A stretch of 5,480 nt of DNA. Origin: Chthoniobacter sp. (GTDB lineage: Bacteria; Verrucomicrobiota; Verrucomicrobiia; Chthoniobacterales; Chthoniobacteraceae). The notes under the pieces are model-generated. The model saw only the letters and a list, made by a program, of their open reading frames with translations, did not search any database and was not told the DNA's origin. The translations under genes and the position numbers were made by a program. Of the stretch, positions 1-4,489 are shown piece by piece. The stretch spans positions 1-5,480 of the forward strand of contig JANXWQ010000366.1 in assembly GCA_025351065.1 (NCBI GenBank), given 5' to 3'. Within the stretch, counting starts at the first letter, position 1; each line of letters starts with the position of its first letter.

Positions 1-108
1 GGCTGCCCCGTGACGCTTCAAACCGTCCGCGCCGCCATCAAAAGCGCCCACCACATCAACCCGCGCCGGCACTCGCCCGCGCACAAAACGAAAGGAACCA
101 TCCCATGA
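1..108 (+). other. Left-edge leader, possible tail of an upstream gene
   Basis: This short stretch precedes the first complete gene. Frame 1 is open from the left edge to a TGA at 106-108, and that TGA overlaps the ATG at 105 in the ATGA arrangement used elsewhere in this operon, so it could be the last 35 codons of an upstream gene. Frame 2 has a TGA at 11-13, an equally possible end for an upstream gene, which would leave a leader of about 90 bases. The translated frame-1 tail (rich in H, R, K and P) is not recognisable. I see no convincing promoter, so the operon probably starts further left. Confidence 0.3.
88..104 (+). promoter_or_regulatory. Ribosome binding site, copy 1 of a shared leader
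   Basis: The sequence ACGAAAGGAACC has its AGGA core at 93-96, 8 bases before the ATG at 105. The same ACGAAAGGA string precedes the genes at 1441 and 2261. It fixes ATG 105 as the start of the DUF3150-like gene, although that frame is open upstream. Confidence 0.75.
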
Positions 109-1103
109 ACAACTTGCTCGACGTCCTCACCCGTGAGGGCGTGCTCATTAATGTCAGCGTGCGCTACTGGCGCGGCTGCAAGAAACTCAGGCCCGAGGAC
201 ATCGGGCTCAAGGCCGATGCCGTGTCCGACCGGCTCATCAGCCTCGGCCACAAGCGGATTCTGCCCAGGGAGGCCACGGCTGAACTCGCCCTCATCGAAG
301 GCCGCGCCCACGCGCTCATCGACACCCATACGTTTCCGTTCCTCAACGGACTCGGCCATTTCCTGCCCAATGCGCGGCTGGCCGACATCACCGAAAAGCT
401 GCGCACCCTTGAGTCCGAATTCTGGCTCGCGAAGGAAGGCTTCATCGCCCATTACGACCGGCACCGCCGGAGCGCGATGGAGGAATGGCAGACCGTGGCC
501 ACCAAGCTCGTGTCCGACGCGGCGCAGCTCGTGGCGACCATCGCCAATGCCTTCCCGCTCGCGCTGGAAAAACACTTCGGCTTCGACACCACGCTCTTCC
601 AGATCGCCGTGCCCGAACAGCTCACCGCCGACCTCATTACGCTGGCCGAACAGCAGCAGATCGTCGCCGCCCGGCAGCAAGCCGCGCATGCGGCCTGGGC
701 CAAGATCCGTGGCGAGGTGGAAAACTTCGTCGCCGATTGCGTGGCCTCGCTGCGCGAACAGACCGCCACGCTTTGCGAGGAAATGCTCGCGAGCATCAGC
801 GACGGCAAGACCGACGGCGTACACCAAAAGACGCTCAACCGGCTGACCCGGTTCATCGATCAGTTCCAGCAGATGAACTTCGCCAACGATGCGGAGATGG
901 AGGCGCAGTTGAACAAGGTGCGCGGCGAACTGCTTACCCGCACGGCGGCGGAATACCGCGACAGCGCCCACGCGCAGCGCAAGCTGCGCAGCGGGCTGAG
1001 TGCGCTGGCCGGCAAAGCCCGCGAGCTGGCGCAGGCCGATGCCCGCGAACTCGTGCAGCAGTTCGGAGAGCTCGGCCGGCGCCGCTTCCACCTCGCGGCA
1101 TGA
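105..1103 (+). CDS. DUF3150-like protein
   Basis: The predicted product has 332 residues, is probably cytoplasmic, and has no signal peptide or membrane segment. The N-terminal part resembles DUF3150: residues 20-34 read RYWRGCKKLRPEDIG, followed by SLGHKRI at 46-52, an F/G-rich stretch at 77-86, and a helical segment with the pattern EFWLAKEGFIAHYD at 105-118. The rest is alanine-, glutamate- and glutamine-rich and looks mainly helical, possibly coiled coil around 210-330. DUF3150 proteins have no known biochemical activity. From memory, they are found in phages and mobile elements, often near AAA+ ATPases. The start is set by the AGGA at 93-96, and the stop overlaps the start of the next gene by four bases, so the two are probably translationally coupled. 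Family assignment is from motif memory, not a search; function is unknown. Confidence 0.75.
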   Translation: MNNLLDVLTREGVLINVSVRYWRGCKKLRPEDIGLKADAVSDRLISLGHKRILPREATAELALIEGRAHALIDTHTFPFLNGLGHFLPNARLADITEKLRTLESEFWLAKEGFIAHYDRHRRSAMEEWQTVATKLVSDAAQLVATIANAFPLALEKHFGFDTTLFQIAVPEQLTADLITLAEQQQIVAARQQAAHAAWAKIRGEVENFVADCVASLREQTATLCEEMLASISDGKTDGVHQKTLNRLTRFIDQFQQMNFANDAEMEAQLNKVRGELLTRTAAEYRDSAHAQRKLRSGLSALAGKARELAQADARELVQQFGELGRRRFHLAA

Positions 1104-1417
1104 GCGGCGCGGCCATTGCGAAGTGCTGGACGTTCGCCTCCTCCAGCGGAAGCGGACGTTACCAGACGCCGCTCTACGCCGACGGCACGACGAGCTGCGA
1201 CTGCTTCGGCTGGTGCCGGCGCGTGGCCGCGGACGGCTCGCGCAGTTGCAAACACACCCGCTCCGTCCTCATGGACACCGCCGACCGGGAATGCCTGAGC
1301 AGTCACGACGCGCAGGCCACGGCGCCGGCGGCGGTCACCACCAAGATGCCCGCCCGGCGGACGACCACTCCGGTCACACCCTTCGGTCAGCTCGGCCGAC
1401 GGAAAATCCAAACCTGA
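1100..1417 (+). CDS. Small SWIM-type zinc-finger protein
   Basis: The predicted product has 105 residues. Its ATG sits in the ATGA overlap with the stop of the DUF3150-like gene, which argues for this start over the longer open frame that begins at 485 inside that gene. Residues 33-52 carry a SWIM zinc-finger signature: C33-x-C35, a G37-W38 pair, then C50-x-H52 followed by TR. In known SWIM domains the CxC...CxH residues bind zinc and mediate DNA or protein contacts. The segment before it (residues 10-31, with SGSGRYQTPLYADGTTS) looks like the beta-hairpin that usually leads into such a finger. The tail after about residue 60 is low complexity, rich in T, A, P and R, and probably disordered. 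A regulatory or adaptor role within the operon is inference. Confidence 0.8.
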   Translation: MSGAAIAKCWTFASSSGSGRYQTPLYADGTTSCDCFGWCRRVAADGSRSCKHTRSVLMDTADRECLSSHDAQATAPAAVTTKMPARRTTTPVTPFGQLGRRKIQT

Positions 1418-1421
1418 AACC

Positions 1422-1440
1422 ACGAAAGGACCTAACCAAC
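1422..1440 (+). promoter_or_regulatory. Ribosome binding site, copy 2 of the shared leader
   Basis: ACGAAAGGA at 1422-1430 ends 10 bases before the ATG at 1441. It lies in the 23-base gap after the SWIM gene and repeats the leader seen before 105 and 2261. Confidence 0.75.
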
Positions 1441-1817
1441 ATGAGTCACTTCACGACCATCGAAACGCAGCTCCGCGACATTGATGCCTTGCGCTCCGCG
1501 CTCGGCGAACTCGGCGTCACACTGCACGAAAAAGCCACCGCCCGCGGCTACGCGAATAACACACTCAAGGGCGATTACGTCATCCGGCTCAAAGGCCCCT
1601 ACGACATCGCGCTCAACCAAACCCCGACGGCTCCTATGGCCTGACCACCGACTGGTGGGACGGCCATGTGGAAAAGGAAGTCGGCGGCAAATGCGGCCGC
1701 CTGCTCCAGCTCTACGGCATCCACAAAACCACGATCGAAGCCCGCAAACGCGGCCACCTCGTCCAGCGCAAGGCGCAGCGGGACGGCTCGATCAAACTCA
1801 CGATTGGAGGCGTCTAA
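1441..1817 (+). pseudogene. DUF1257 (Ycf35-like) gene with a one-base frameshift
   Basis: The first frame begins MSHFTTIETQLRDIDALRSA, a classic DUF1257/Ycf35 opening, and continues through GYANNTLKGDYVIRLKGPYDIALNQ (residues 36-60). It then runs out of homology and stops at TGA 1642-1644, giving 67 residues. The missing C-terminal half continues in the frame of position 1623: PDGSYGLTTDWWDGHVEKEV and on to IGGV, ending at TAA 1815-1817. Adding one base in the run CAAACCCCG at 1618-1626 (an A or a C) restores a continuous protein of about 125 residues, the usual family size. Ycf35 is conserved in cyanobacteria and plastids of red-lineage algae, and its role is unknown. The break could be a true mutation, a sequencing or assembly error in a homopolymer, or recoding. 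No canonical -1 slippery heptamer is in the incoming frame, so I prefer indel or error. An alternative annotation is a 67-residue gene at 1441-1644. Confidence 0.85.
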
Positions 1818-2011
1818 TGAAACGCACCATCGAAGTCACCGTGTCGCCCATGGGCGACATCCTCATCGACGCCGTGGGGTTCCAAGGCGCGGATTGCGAA
1901 AAGGCCACGCGCTTCTTGGAGGAGGCGCTCGGCGTCGCCGGGCCGAAGCAGAAGAAGCCCGAATACCATCAGCGCGGGAGGACCGCGCAAACCCAGCGGC
2001 TCGGAGCATGA
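1817..2011 (+). CDS. DUF2997-like small protein
   Basis: The predicted product has 64 residues. The start is the ATG in the TAATG junction with the stop of the DUF1257 frame (stop at 1815-1817), so translation probably depends on ribosomes finishing the full-length DUF1257 frame. That supports reading the frameshifted gene as one unit. The pattern fits DUF2997: a beta strand with IEVTVSPMGDILIDAVGF (residues 5-22), then G24-A-D-C27, then an amphipathic helix KATRFLEEALG (29-39). The tail after about residue 43 is basic and probably flexible. DUF2997 has no known function and is, to my knowledge, commonly next to DUF1257 genes, which matches here. It overlaps the next gene by four bases. The molecular role is unknown. 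Confidence 0.8.
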   Translation: MKRTIEVTVSPMGDILIDAVGFQGADCEKATRFLEEALGVAGPKQKKPEYHQRGRTAQTQRLGA

Positions 2012-2238
2012 CGCCCCACGTCCTGACCTTCACCGAAAACGGCGAGGGTCACTGCCTCTACACGGAGGCCATCGAACTCGGCTCGATCGGACGGCTCACC
2101 CTCCGGCGGGCGACCACGATCGAGTTCAACGAAACGAGCCAGCAATGGGAGGTGCGCGATGCCGACGGCGTCCTCCTCCACACCCATCCGTCCCGAGAGG
2201 TCTGCCTTGCCTGGGAGCACCGGCACTTCAATTCATAA
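2008..2238 (+). CDS. Hypothetical small protein (76 residues)
   Basis: The ATG lies in an ATGA overlap with the end of the DUF2997-like gene. The frame is open upstream to 1666, but that part is a shadow of the DUF1257 and DUF2997 genes. The product begins MTPHVLTFTENGEGHCLYTE, with a pattern of alternating hydrophobic residues that suggests a small beta-rich fold. It has WEVRDADG around residues 47-54 and ends with an LAWEHRHF helix near 67-74. I do not recognise a named family. The overlaps on its left and a clean RBS-led gene 22 bases to its right show that it belongs to the operon. It may be a partner of the DUF1257/DUF2997 pair, but that is inference from position only. Confidence 0.75.
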   Translation: MTPHVLTFTENGEGHCLYTEAIELGSIGRLTLRRATTIEFNETSQQWEVRDADGVLLHTHPSREVCLAWEHRHFNS

Positions 2239-2241
2239 CCA

Positions 2242-2260
2242 ACGAAAGGAACACCAACCC
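2242..2260 (+). promoter_or_regulatory. Ribosome binding site, copy 3 of the shared leader
   Basis: ACGAAAGGA at 2242-2250 ends 10 bases before the ATG at 2261, within the 22-base gap between genes. It decides the start of the AAA+ ATPase, whose frame is open further upstream from 2159. Confidence 0.8.
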
Positions 2261-3757
2261 ATGCGTGAAAAGATCACCCACTACATCCGCGCCGGTTACG
2301 CCGGCCTCTATCTCGTCTCGCACGAGGAACAGCGCGTCGAAGCTGAACTCAAGGCGATCGTCGACGCGCTTAAACACCGGCTCTATGCCTGGTCGGCTAC
2401 CGCCGGACTCATCGACACCGCCGACGGCACCGCCCGTGGTGCCCAGGATCCCATGGAAGTGCTCGGCCTCCTCGCCGAGTTGCCCGACGACAGCATCGTG
2501 CTCCTGCGCGATTACCACCTGTTCCTCGACGATCCGAATCCGCTGCTGCTCCGCCAGCTCAAGGATCAGCTCCGGGCCGGCAAAACCAAGGGCCATACCG
2601 TGGCGGTGCTCGGCTGCCGGCTCCAGCTCCCGCCGGAACTGGAGCGCGAGTTCATCATCGTGGACTTCACGCTGCCCGGTGCGGAAGCCTTGGACGAGGT
2701 GCTCAAAGGCATCCTCAAATCGACCGGCAAGAAACAGCCCTCGCCGGAAACCGTCGCGGCGCTGATCGACGCCGCCCGCGGGCTCACCACCACCGAAGCC
2801 GAGGATGCCTTCGCCCTCTCGGTGGTGGAATGCGGCGACCTGAACCCCGCCGTGATCGCCCGCGAGAAAGCGCAGGCGGTGAAAAAGAACGGCCTGCTCG
2901 AACTCATCGAAACCCGCGAATCGCTCGCCTCCATCGGCGGCCTCGATCTGCTCAAGGACTGGCTCCTCAAGCGGCGCGAGGCGTTCACCCCACGCGCGAA
3001 GGAATACGGCCTGCCGATGCCGAAAGGCGTGCTCATGCTGGGCATCCCCGGCTGCGGCAAATCGCTTACTGCGAAAGCCACGGCCAGCGTGTTTGGCGTG
3101 CCACTCCTGCGGCTGGATGCCGGGCGCATCTTCGCCGGACTCGTCGGACAGTCGGAGTCCAATCTCCGCGCCGTCATCCAGACCGCCGAGGCCATCGCCC
3201 CGTGCGTGCTGTGGATCGATGAACTGGAGAAAGGCTTCGCTGGCTGCCGCAGCTCCGGCTCGACCGACGGCGGCACTTCCTCGCGGGTCTTCGGCTCGTT
3301 CATTTCCTGGATGCAGGAGAAGCGCTCGCCGGTCTTCATCGTCGCCACCGCCAATGACGTCAGCCAGCTCCCGCCCGAGATGCTCCGCAAGGGGCGCTGG
3401 GATGAGCTGTTCTTCGTCGATCTGCCCACCCGCGACGAGCGCGAGGCCATCTGGGAAATCCAGATCGCCAAATTCAATCGCGACGCGGAGAGCTTCGATC
3501 TCCGGCAACTGGCCAAGGTCACCGACTCGTTCACCGGCTCGGAAATCGAGCAGGTCTTCATCGAAGCGCTCTACCGGGCCTTCGAGCGCGAGCAGGAGCC
3601 CGCGGACCTGACCATCGGCGAGGTGCTCGCGGATTTCGTTCCGCTCTCCAAGCTGATGGGCGAATCCATGACTGCCCTGCGCACCTGGGCCAAAGGCCGC
3701 GCCCGTCCCGCCACCACGCCGCCCGCGGAGCGGAGCACCCGGAGGATCGCCGCATGA
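2261..3757 (+). CDS. Ycf46-like AAA+ ATPase
   Basis: The predicted product has 498 residues. Residues 1-200 form an N-terminal domain with the Ycf46-type opening IRAGYAGLYLVSHEEQRVE (9-27) and a degenerate ATPase-like part (DDSIVLLRDYHLFLDD, 76-91). The AAA+ core spans about 224-445: a lead-in SIGGLDLLKDWL (224-235), Walker A GIPGCGKS at 261-268 with K267, a pore-loop equivalent LVGQSE at 294-299, Walker B CVLWIDELEK at 315-324 with D320 and E321, sensor 1 near N365 (ATAND), arginine-finger candidates R376 and R379 (LRKGRWDE), and a sensor-2 region FTGSEIE (425-431). The catalytic set looks intact, so it should bind and hydrolyse ATP, probably as a ring oligomer that remodels a protein partner. 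No protease (HExxH) motif is present, so it is not FtsH. Ycf46 is known from cyanobacteria and algal plastids. The partner is unknown; the co-transcribed small proteins are candidates. The C-terminus is basic and proline-rich (480-498). Confidence 0.93.
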   Translation: MREKITHYIRAGYAGLYLVSHEEQRVEAELKAIVDALKHRLYAWSATAGLIDTADGTARGAQDPMEVLGLLAELPDDSIVLLRDYHLFLDDPNPLLLRQLKDQLRAGKTKGHTVAVLGCRLQLPPELEREFIIVDFTLPGAEALDEVLKGILKSTGKKQPSPETVAALIDAARGLTTTEAEDAFALSVVECGDLNPAVIAREKAQAVKKNGLLELIETRESLASIGGLDLLKDWLLKRREAFTPRAKEYGLPMPKGVLMLGIPGCGKSLTAKATASVFGVPLLRLDAGRIFAGLVGQSESNLRAVIQTAEAIAPCVLWIDELEKGFAGCRSSGSTDGGTSSRVFGSFISWMQEKRSPVFIVATANDVSQLPPEMLRKGRWDELFFVDLPTRDEREAIWEIQIAKFNRDAESFDLRQLAKVTDSFTGSEIEQVFIEALYRAFEREQEPADLTIGEVLADFVPLSKLMGESMTALRTWAKGRARPATTPPAERSTRRIAA

Positions 3758-3960
3758 GTGCACCGACCAAAATCGAGCGCGAGCAATACGCGAAGCTCGT
3801 CGGCCGGCAGATCACCGCCATCATCTGGGAGGAAATGGAGGGCCGGGCACTCCCGATCCTCCTACTCACCGGCTGGGATCGCGATGGCAACGCCGCCACC
3901 GCCACGATGCTTGCCGACCCGGCGGGCAACGGGCCGGGGCATCTGGATCACAATTTGTGA
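3754..3960 (+). CDS. Hypothetical small protein (68 residues)
   Basis: The ATG overlaps the stop of the AAA+ ATPase gene (ATGA), so translational coupling is likely and fixes the start. The product has an N-terminal helix with KIEREQYAKLVGRQITAIIWEE (about residues 6-27), a hydrophobic beta stretch ALPILLLTGWDRDG (32-45), an alanine/threonine-rich strand, and a glycine-rich end GNGPGHLDHNL. I do not recognise a named family. The compact structure and the end-of-operon position next to the ATPase suggest a small cytosolic accessory or substrate-binding subunit, which is inference. There is no sign of truncation. Confidence 0.75.
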   Translation: MSAPTKIEREQYAKLVGRQITAIIWEEMEGRALPILLLTGWDRDGNAATATMLADPAGNGPGHLDHNL

Positions 3961-3996
3961 TTCGACTCACGCCGGCACTCCGTCGCCGACCTGCTT

Positions 3997-4010
3997 CGCC
4001 TGCGGCGGGG
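3997..4010 (+). repeat. 14-base repeat forming a small hairpin, copy 1
   Basis: CGCCTGCGGCGGGG occurs here and again, exactly, at 4209-4222. Within it CGCC and GGCG can pair around a TGC loop. Both copies lie in the non-coding gap, 212 bases apart. Confidence 0.6.
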
Positions 4011-4025
4011 CGGGCCGGGGCGGGG
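4007..4025 (+). other. G-quadruplex-type motif
   Basis: Four runs of three or four G, at 4007-4010, 4012-4014, 4017-4020 and 4022-4025, are separated by only one or two bases. This meets the usual G-quadruplex pattern (G3+ with loops of 1-7). It lies about 50 bases after the last operon gene on the coding strand, so it would also form in the operon transcript. Whether it folds in the cell is not shown. Confidence 0.55.
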
Positions 4026-4065
4026 TGCCAGGCGGGTGGCATCGCTAGGGGAGGATTCCTTTTTT
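4025..4065 (+). terminator. Possible operon terminator (weak)
   Basis: TGCCA at 4026-4030 pairs with TGGCA at 4037-4041 around GGCGGG, and a run of six T lies at 4060-4065. The T run is about 18 bases from the stem, too far for a textbook intrinsic terminator. A second, wobble-rich stem (4047-4052 with 4057-4062) abuts the T run. The position, just after the last operon gene, is right. Confidence 0.3.
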
Positions 4066-4089
4066 ACCTATCAGCGCCCCGCGTCGCAG

Positions 4090-4159
4090 CCGGGAGGAAA
4101 AACCCCGGAATAAATCTCGACACGCGACCTGCAACTTGCGAAAGCACACGCGTGGTCGC
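4090..4159. repeat. Cluster of inverted repeats in an AT-richer patch
   Basis: CCGGG at 4090-4094 pairs with CCCGG at 4104-4108. GCGACC at 4124-4129 pairs with GGTCGC at 4154-4159, and between these arms lie the near-palindrome GCAACTTGC (4131-4139) and the palindrome ACGCGT (4149-4154). Nested repeats of this kind are seen at protein-binding sites and recombination or replication sites. No specific site can be named. Confidence 0.35.
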
Positions 4160-4208
4160 CAATTATTCAAACCTTCCCCCTGGCAGATGAAAACTCCCGA
4201 ATGCCTGC

Positions 4209-4222
4209 CGCCTGCGGCGGGG
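4209..4222 (+). repeat. 14-base repeat forming a small hairpin, copy 2
   Basis: This is an exact second copy of the unit at 3997-4010. Here the stem is longer: CCGCC at 4208-4212 pairs with GGCGG at 4216-4220 around TGC. Confidence 0.6.
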
Positions 4223-4241
4223 AGCCGCCCACTACGGACAC

Positions 4242-4255
4242 GGCCCCTTCGGGCC
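4242..4255. repeat. Short perfect hairpin
   Basis: GGCCC at 4242-4246 pairs with GGGCC at 4251-4255 around a CTTC loop. It has no T run after it on the plus strand, so it is not a classical terminator. Confidence 0.45.
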
Positions 4256-4283
4256 ATCCCTCGCTTCCTGCCCGCCTCTATCT

Positions 4284-4311
4284 CTCCCGCGGCTGCTCCC
4301 CGCAGCGGGAG
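4284..4311. repeat. Long GC-rich hairpin
   Basis: CTCCCGC at 4284-4290 pairs with GCGGGAG at 4305-4311. Continuing inward, TGC (4294-4296) pairs with GCA (4302-4304) after a three-base bulge, leaving a five-base loop. It is the strongest single stem in the non-coding gap. Lacking a T run on either side, it is more likely part of a structured RNA or a protein site than a terminator. Confidence 0.5.
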
Positions 4312-4440
4312 TCGCTTCCCGGCTCGTCATCACTTTTCGCCGTCCGCAGTCCTTTGCTGAGTCACCTCATCACCCATCGCCGTCTCTCCGGTGTAGCTCG
4401 CCGCACTTGCGCGCAGGCCACGGCCACGGGCGGCAGCTTG

Positions 4441-4469
4441 CCGGATTCCGGCCCGGCCGTTGAGAGGCC
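4441..4469. terminator. Tandem hairpins just downstream of intI (possible terminator)
   Basis: CCGGA at 4441-4445 pairs with TCCGG at 4447-4451, and GGCC at 4455-4458 pairs with GGCC at 4466-4469. Both lie 20-50 bases past the stop codon of the minus-strand integrase gene. No U run follows on the minus strand, so if they end transcription it is not by the classical intrinsic route. Confidence 0.3.
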
Positions 4470-4489
4470 AGTGGCGCGAAGGCAGTGGC

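Larger units (their letters stand above)
3961..4489. other. Non-coding region between convergent genes, hairpin-rich
   Basis: This 529-base gap separates the 3' ends of the operon and of intI. Open frames crossing it are low-complexity (rich in R, P, S and A) and look like shadows, so I call no gene. It holds a G-rich tract (4007-4025), a possible terminator (4025-4065), an AT-richer patch with inverted repeats (about 4060-4200), several stable hairpins (4208-4220, 4242-4255, 4284-4311, 4441-4451, 4455-4469) and a repeated hairpin unit (3997-4010 and 4209-4222). I searched by eye for integron core sites (GTTRRRY and RYYYAAC) and saw none. The density of hairpins would also suit a structured RNA or a replication or transfer site, but none can be named. 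Confidence 0.6.

Noticed and set aside
18..1091. A 357-codon open frame on the minus strand opposite the DUF3150-like gene
   Set aside because: Same antisense shadow effect. The plus-strand frame has an RBS, family motifs and a coupled downstream gene.
2261..3757. FtsH-type protease
   Set aside because: The AAA+ core is similar, but there is no membrane segment and no HExxH zinc-protease motif. The N-terminal domain fits Ycf46.
2228..3763. A 511-codon open frame on the minus strand opposite the AAA+ ATPase gene
   Set aside because: It mirrors the ATPase gene. In GC-rich genes the antisense frame is often free of stops. The translated protein has no recognisable domain, while the plus strand has a full set of AAA+ motifs.
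4131..4170. A sigma-70 promoter in the AT-richer patch
   Set aside because: TTGCGA and AATTAT-like elements exist but the match and spacing (about 19) are poor, and there is no gene downstream on the plus strand for it to serve.
3957..4190. A 77-codon plus-strand frame starting at the stop of the last operon gene
   Set aside because: It overlaps by four bases like other operon genes, but its product is arginine-, alanine- and proline-rich and it runs through the G-rich tract and inverted repeats. It has no recognisable pattern, so I do not call it.
3961..4489. attC or attI site beside the integrase
   Set aside because: No GTTRRRY or RYYYAAC core pair is visible; the closest candidate (GTTGAGA at 4459-4465) fails at the last base. 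The stems here do not have the attC layout.
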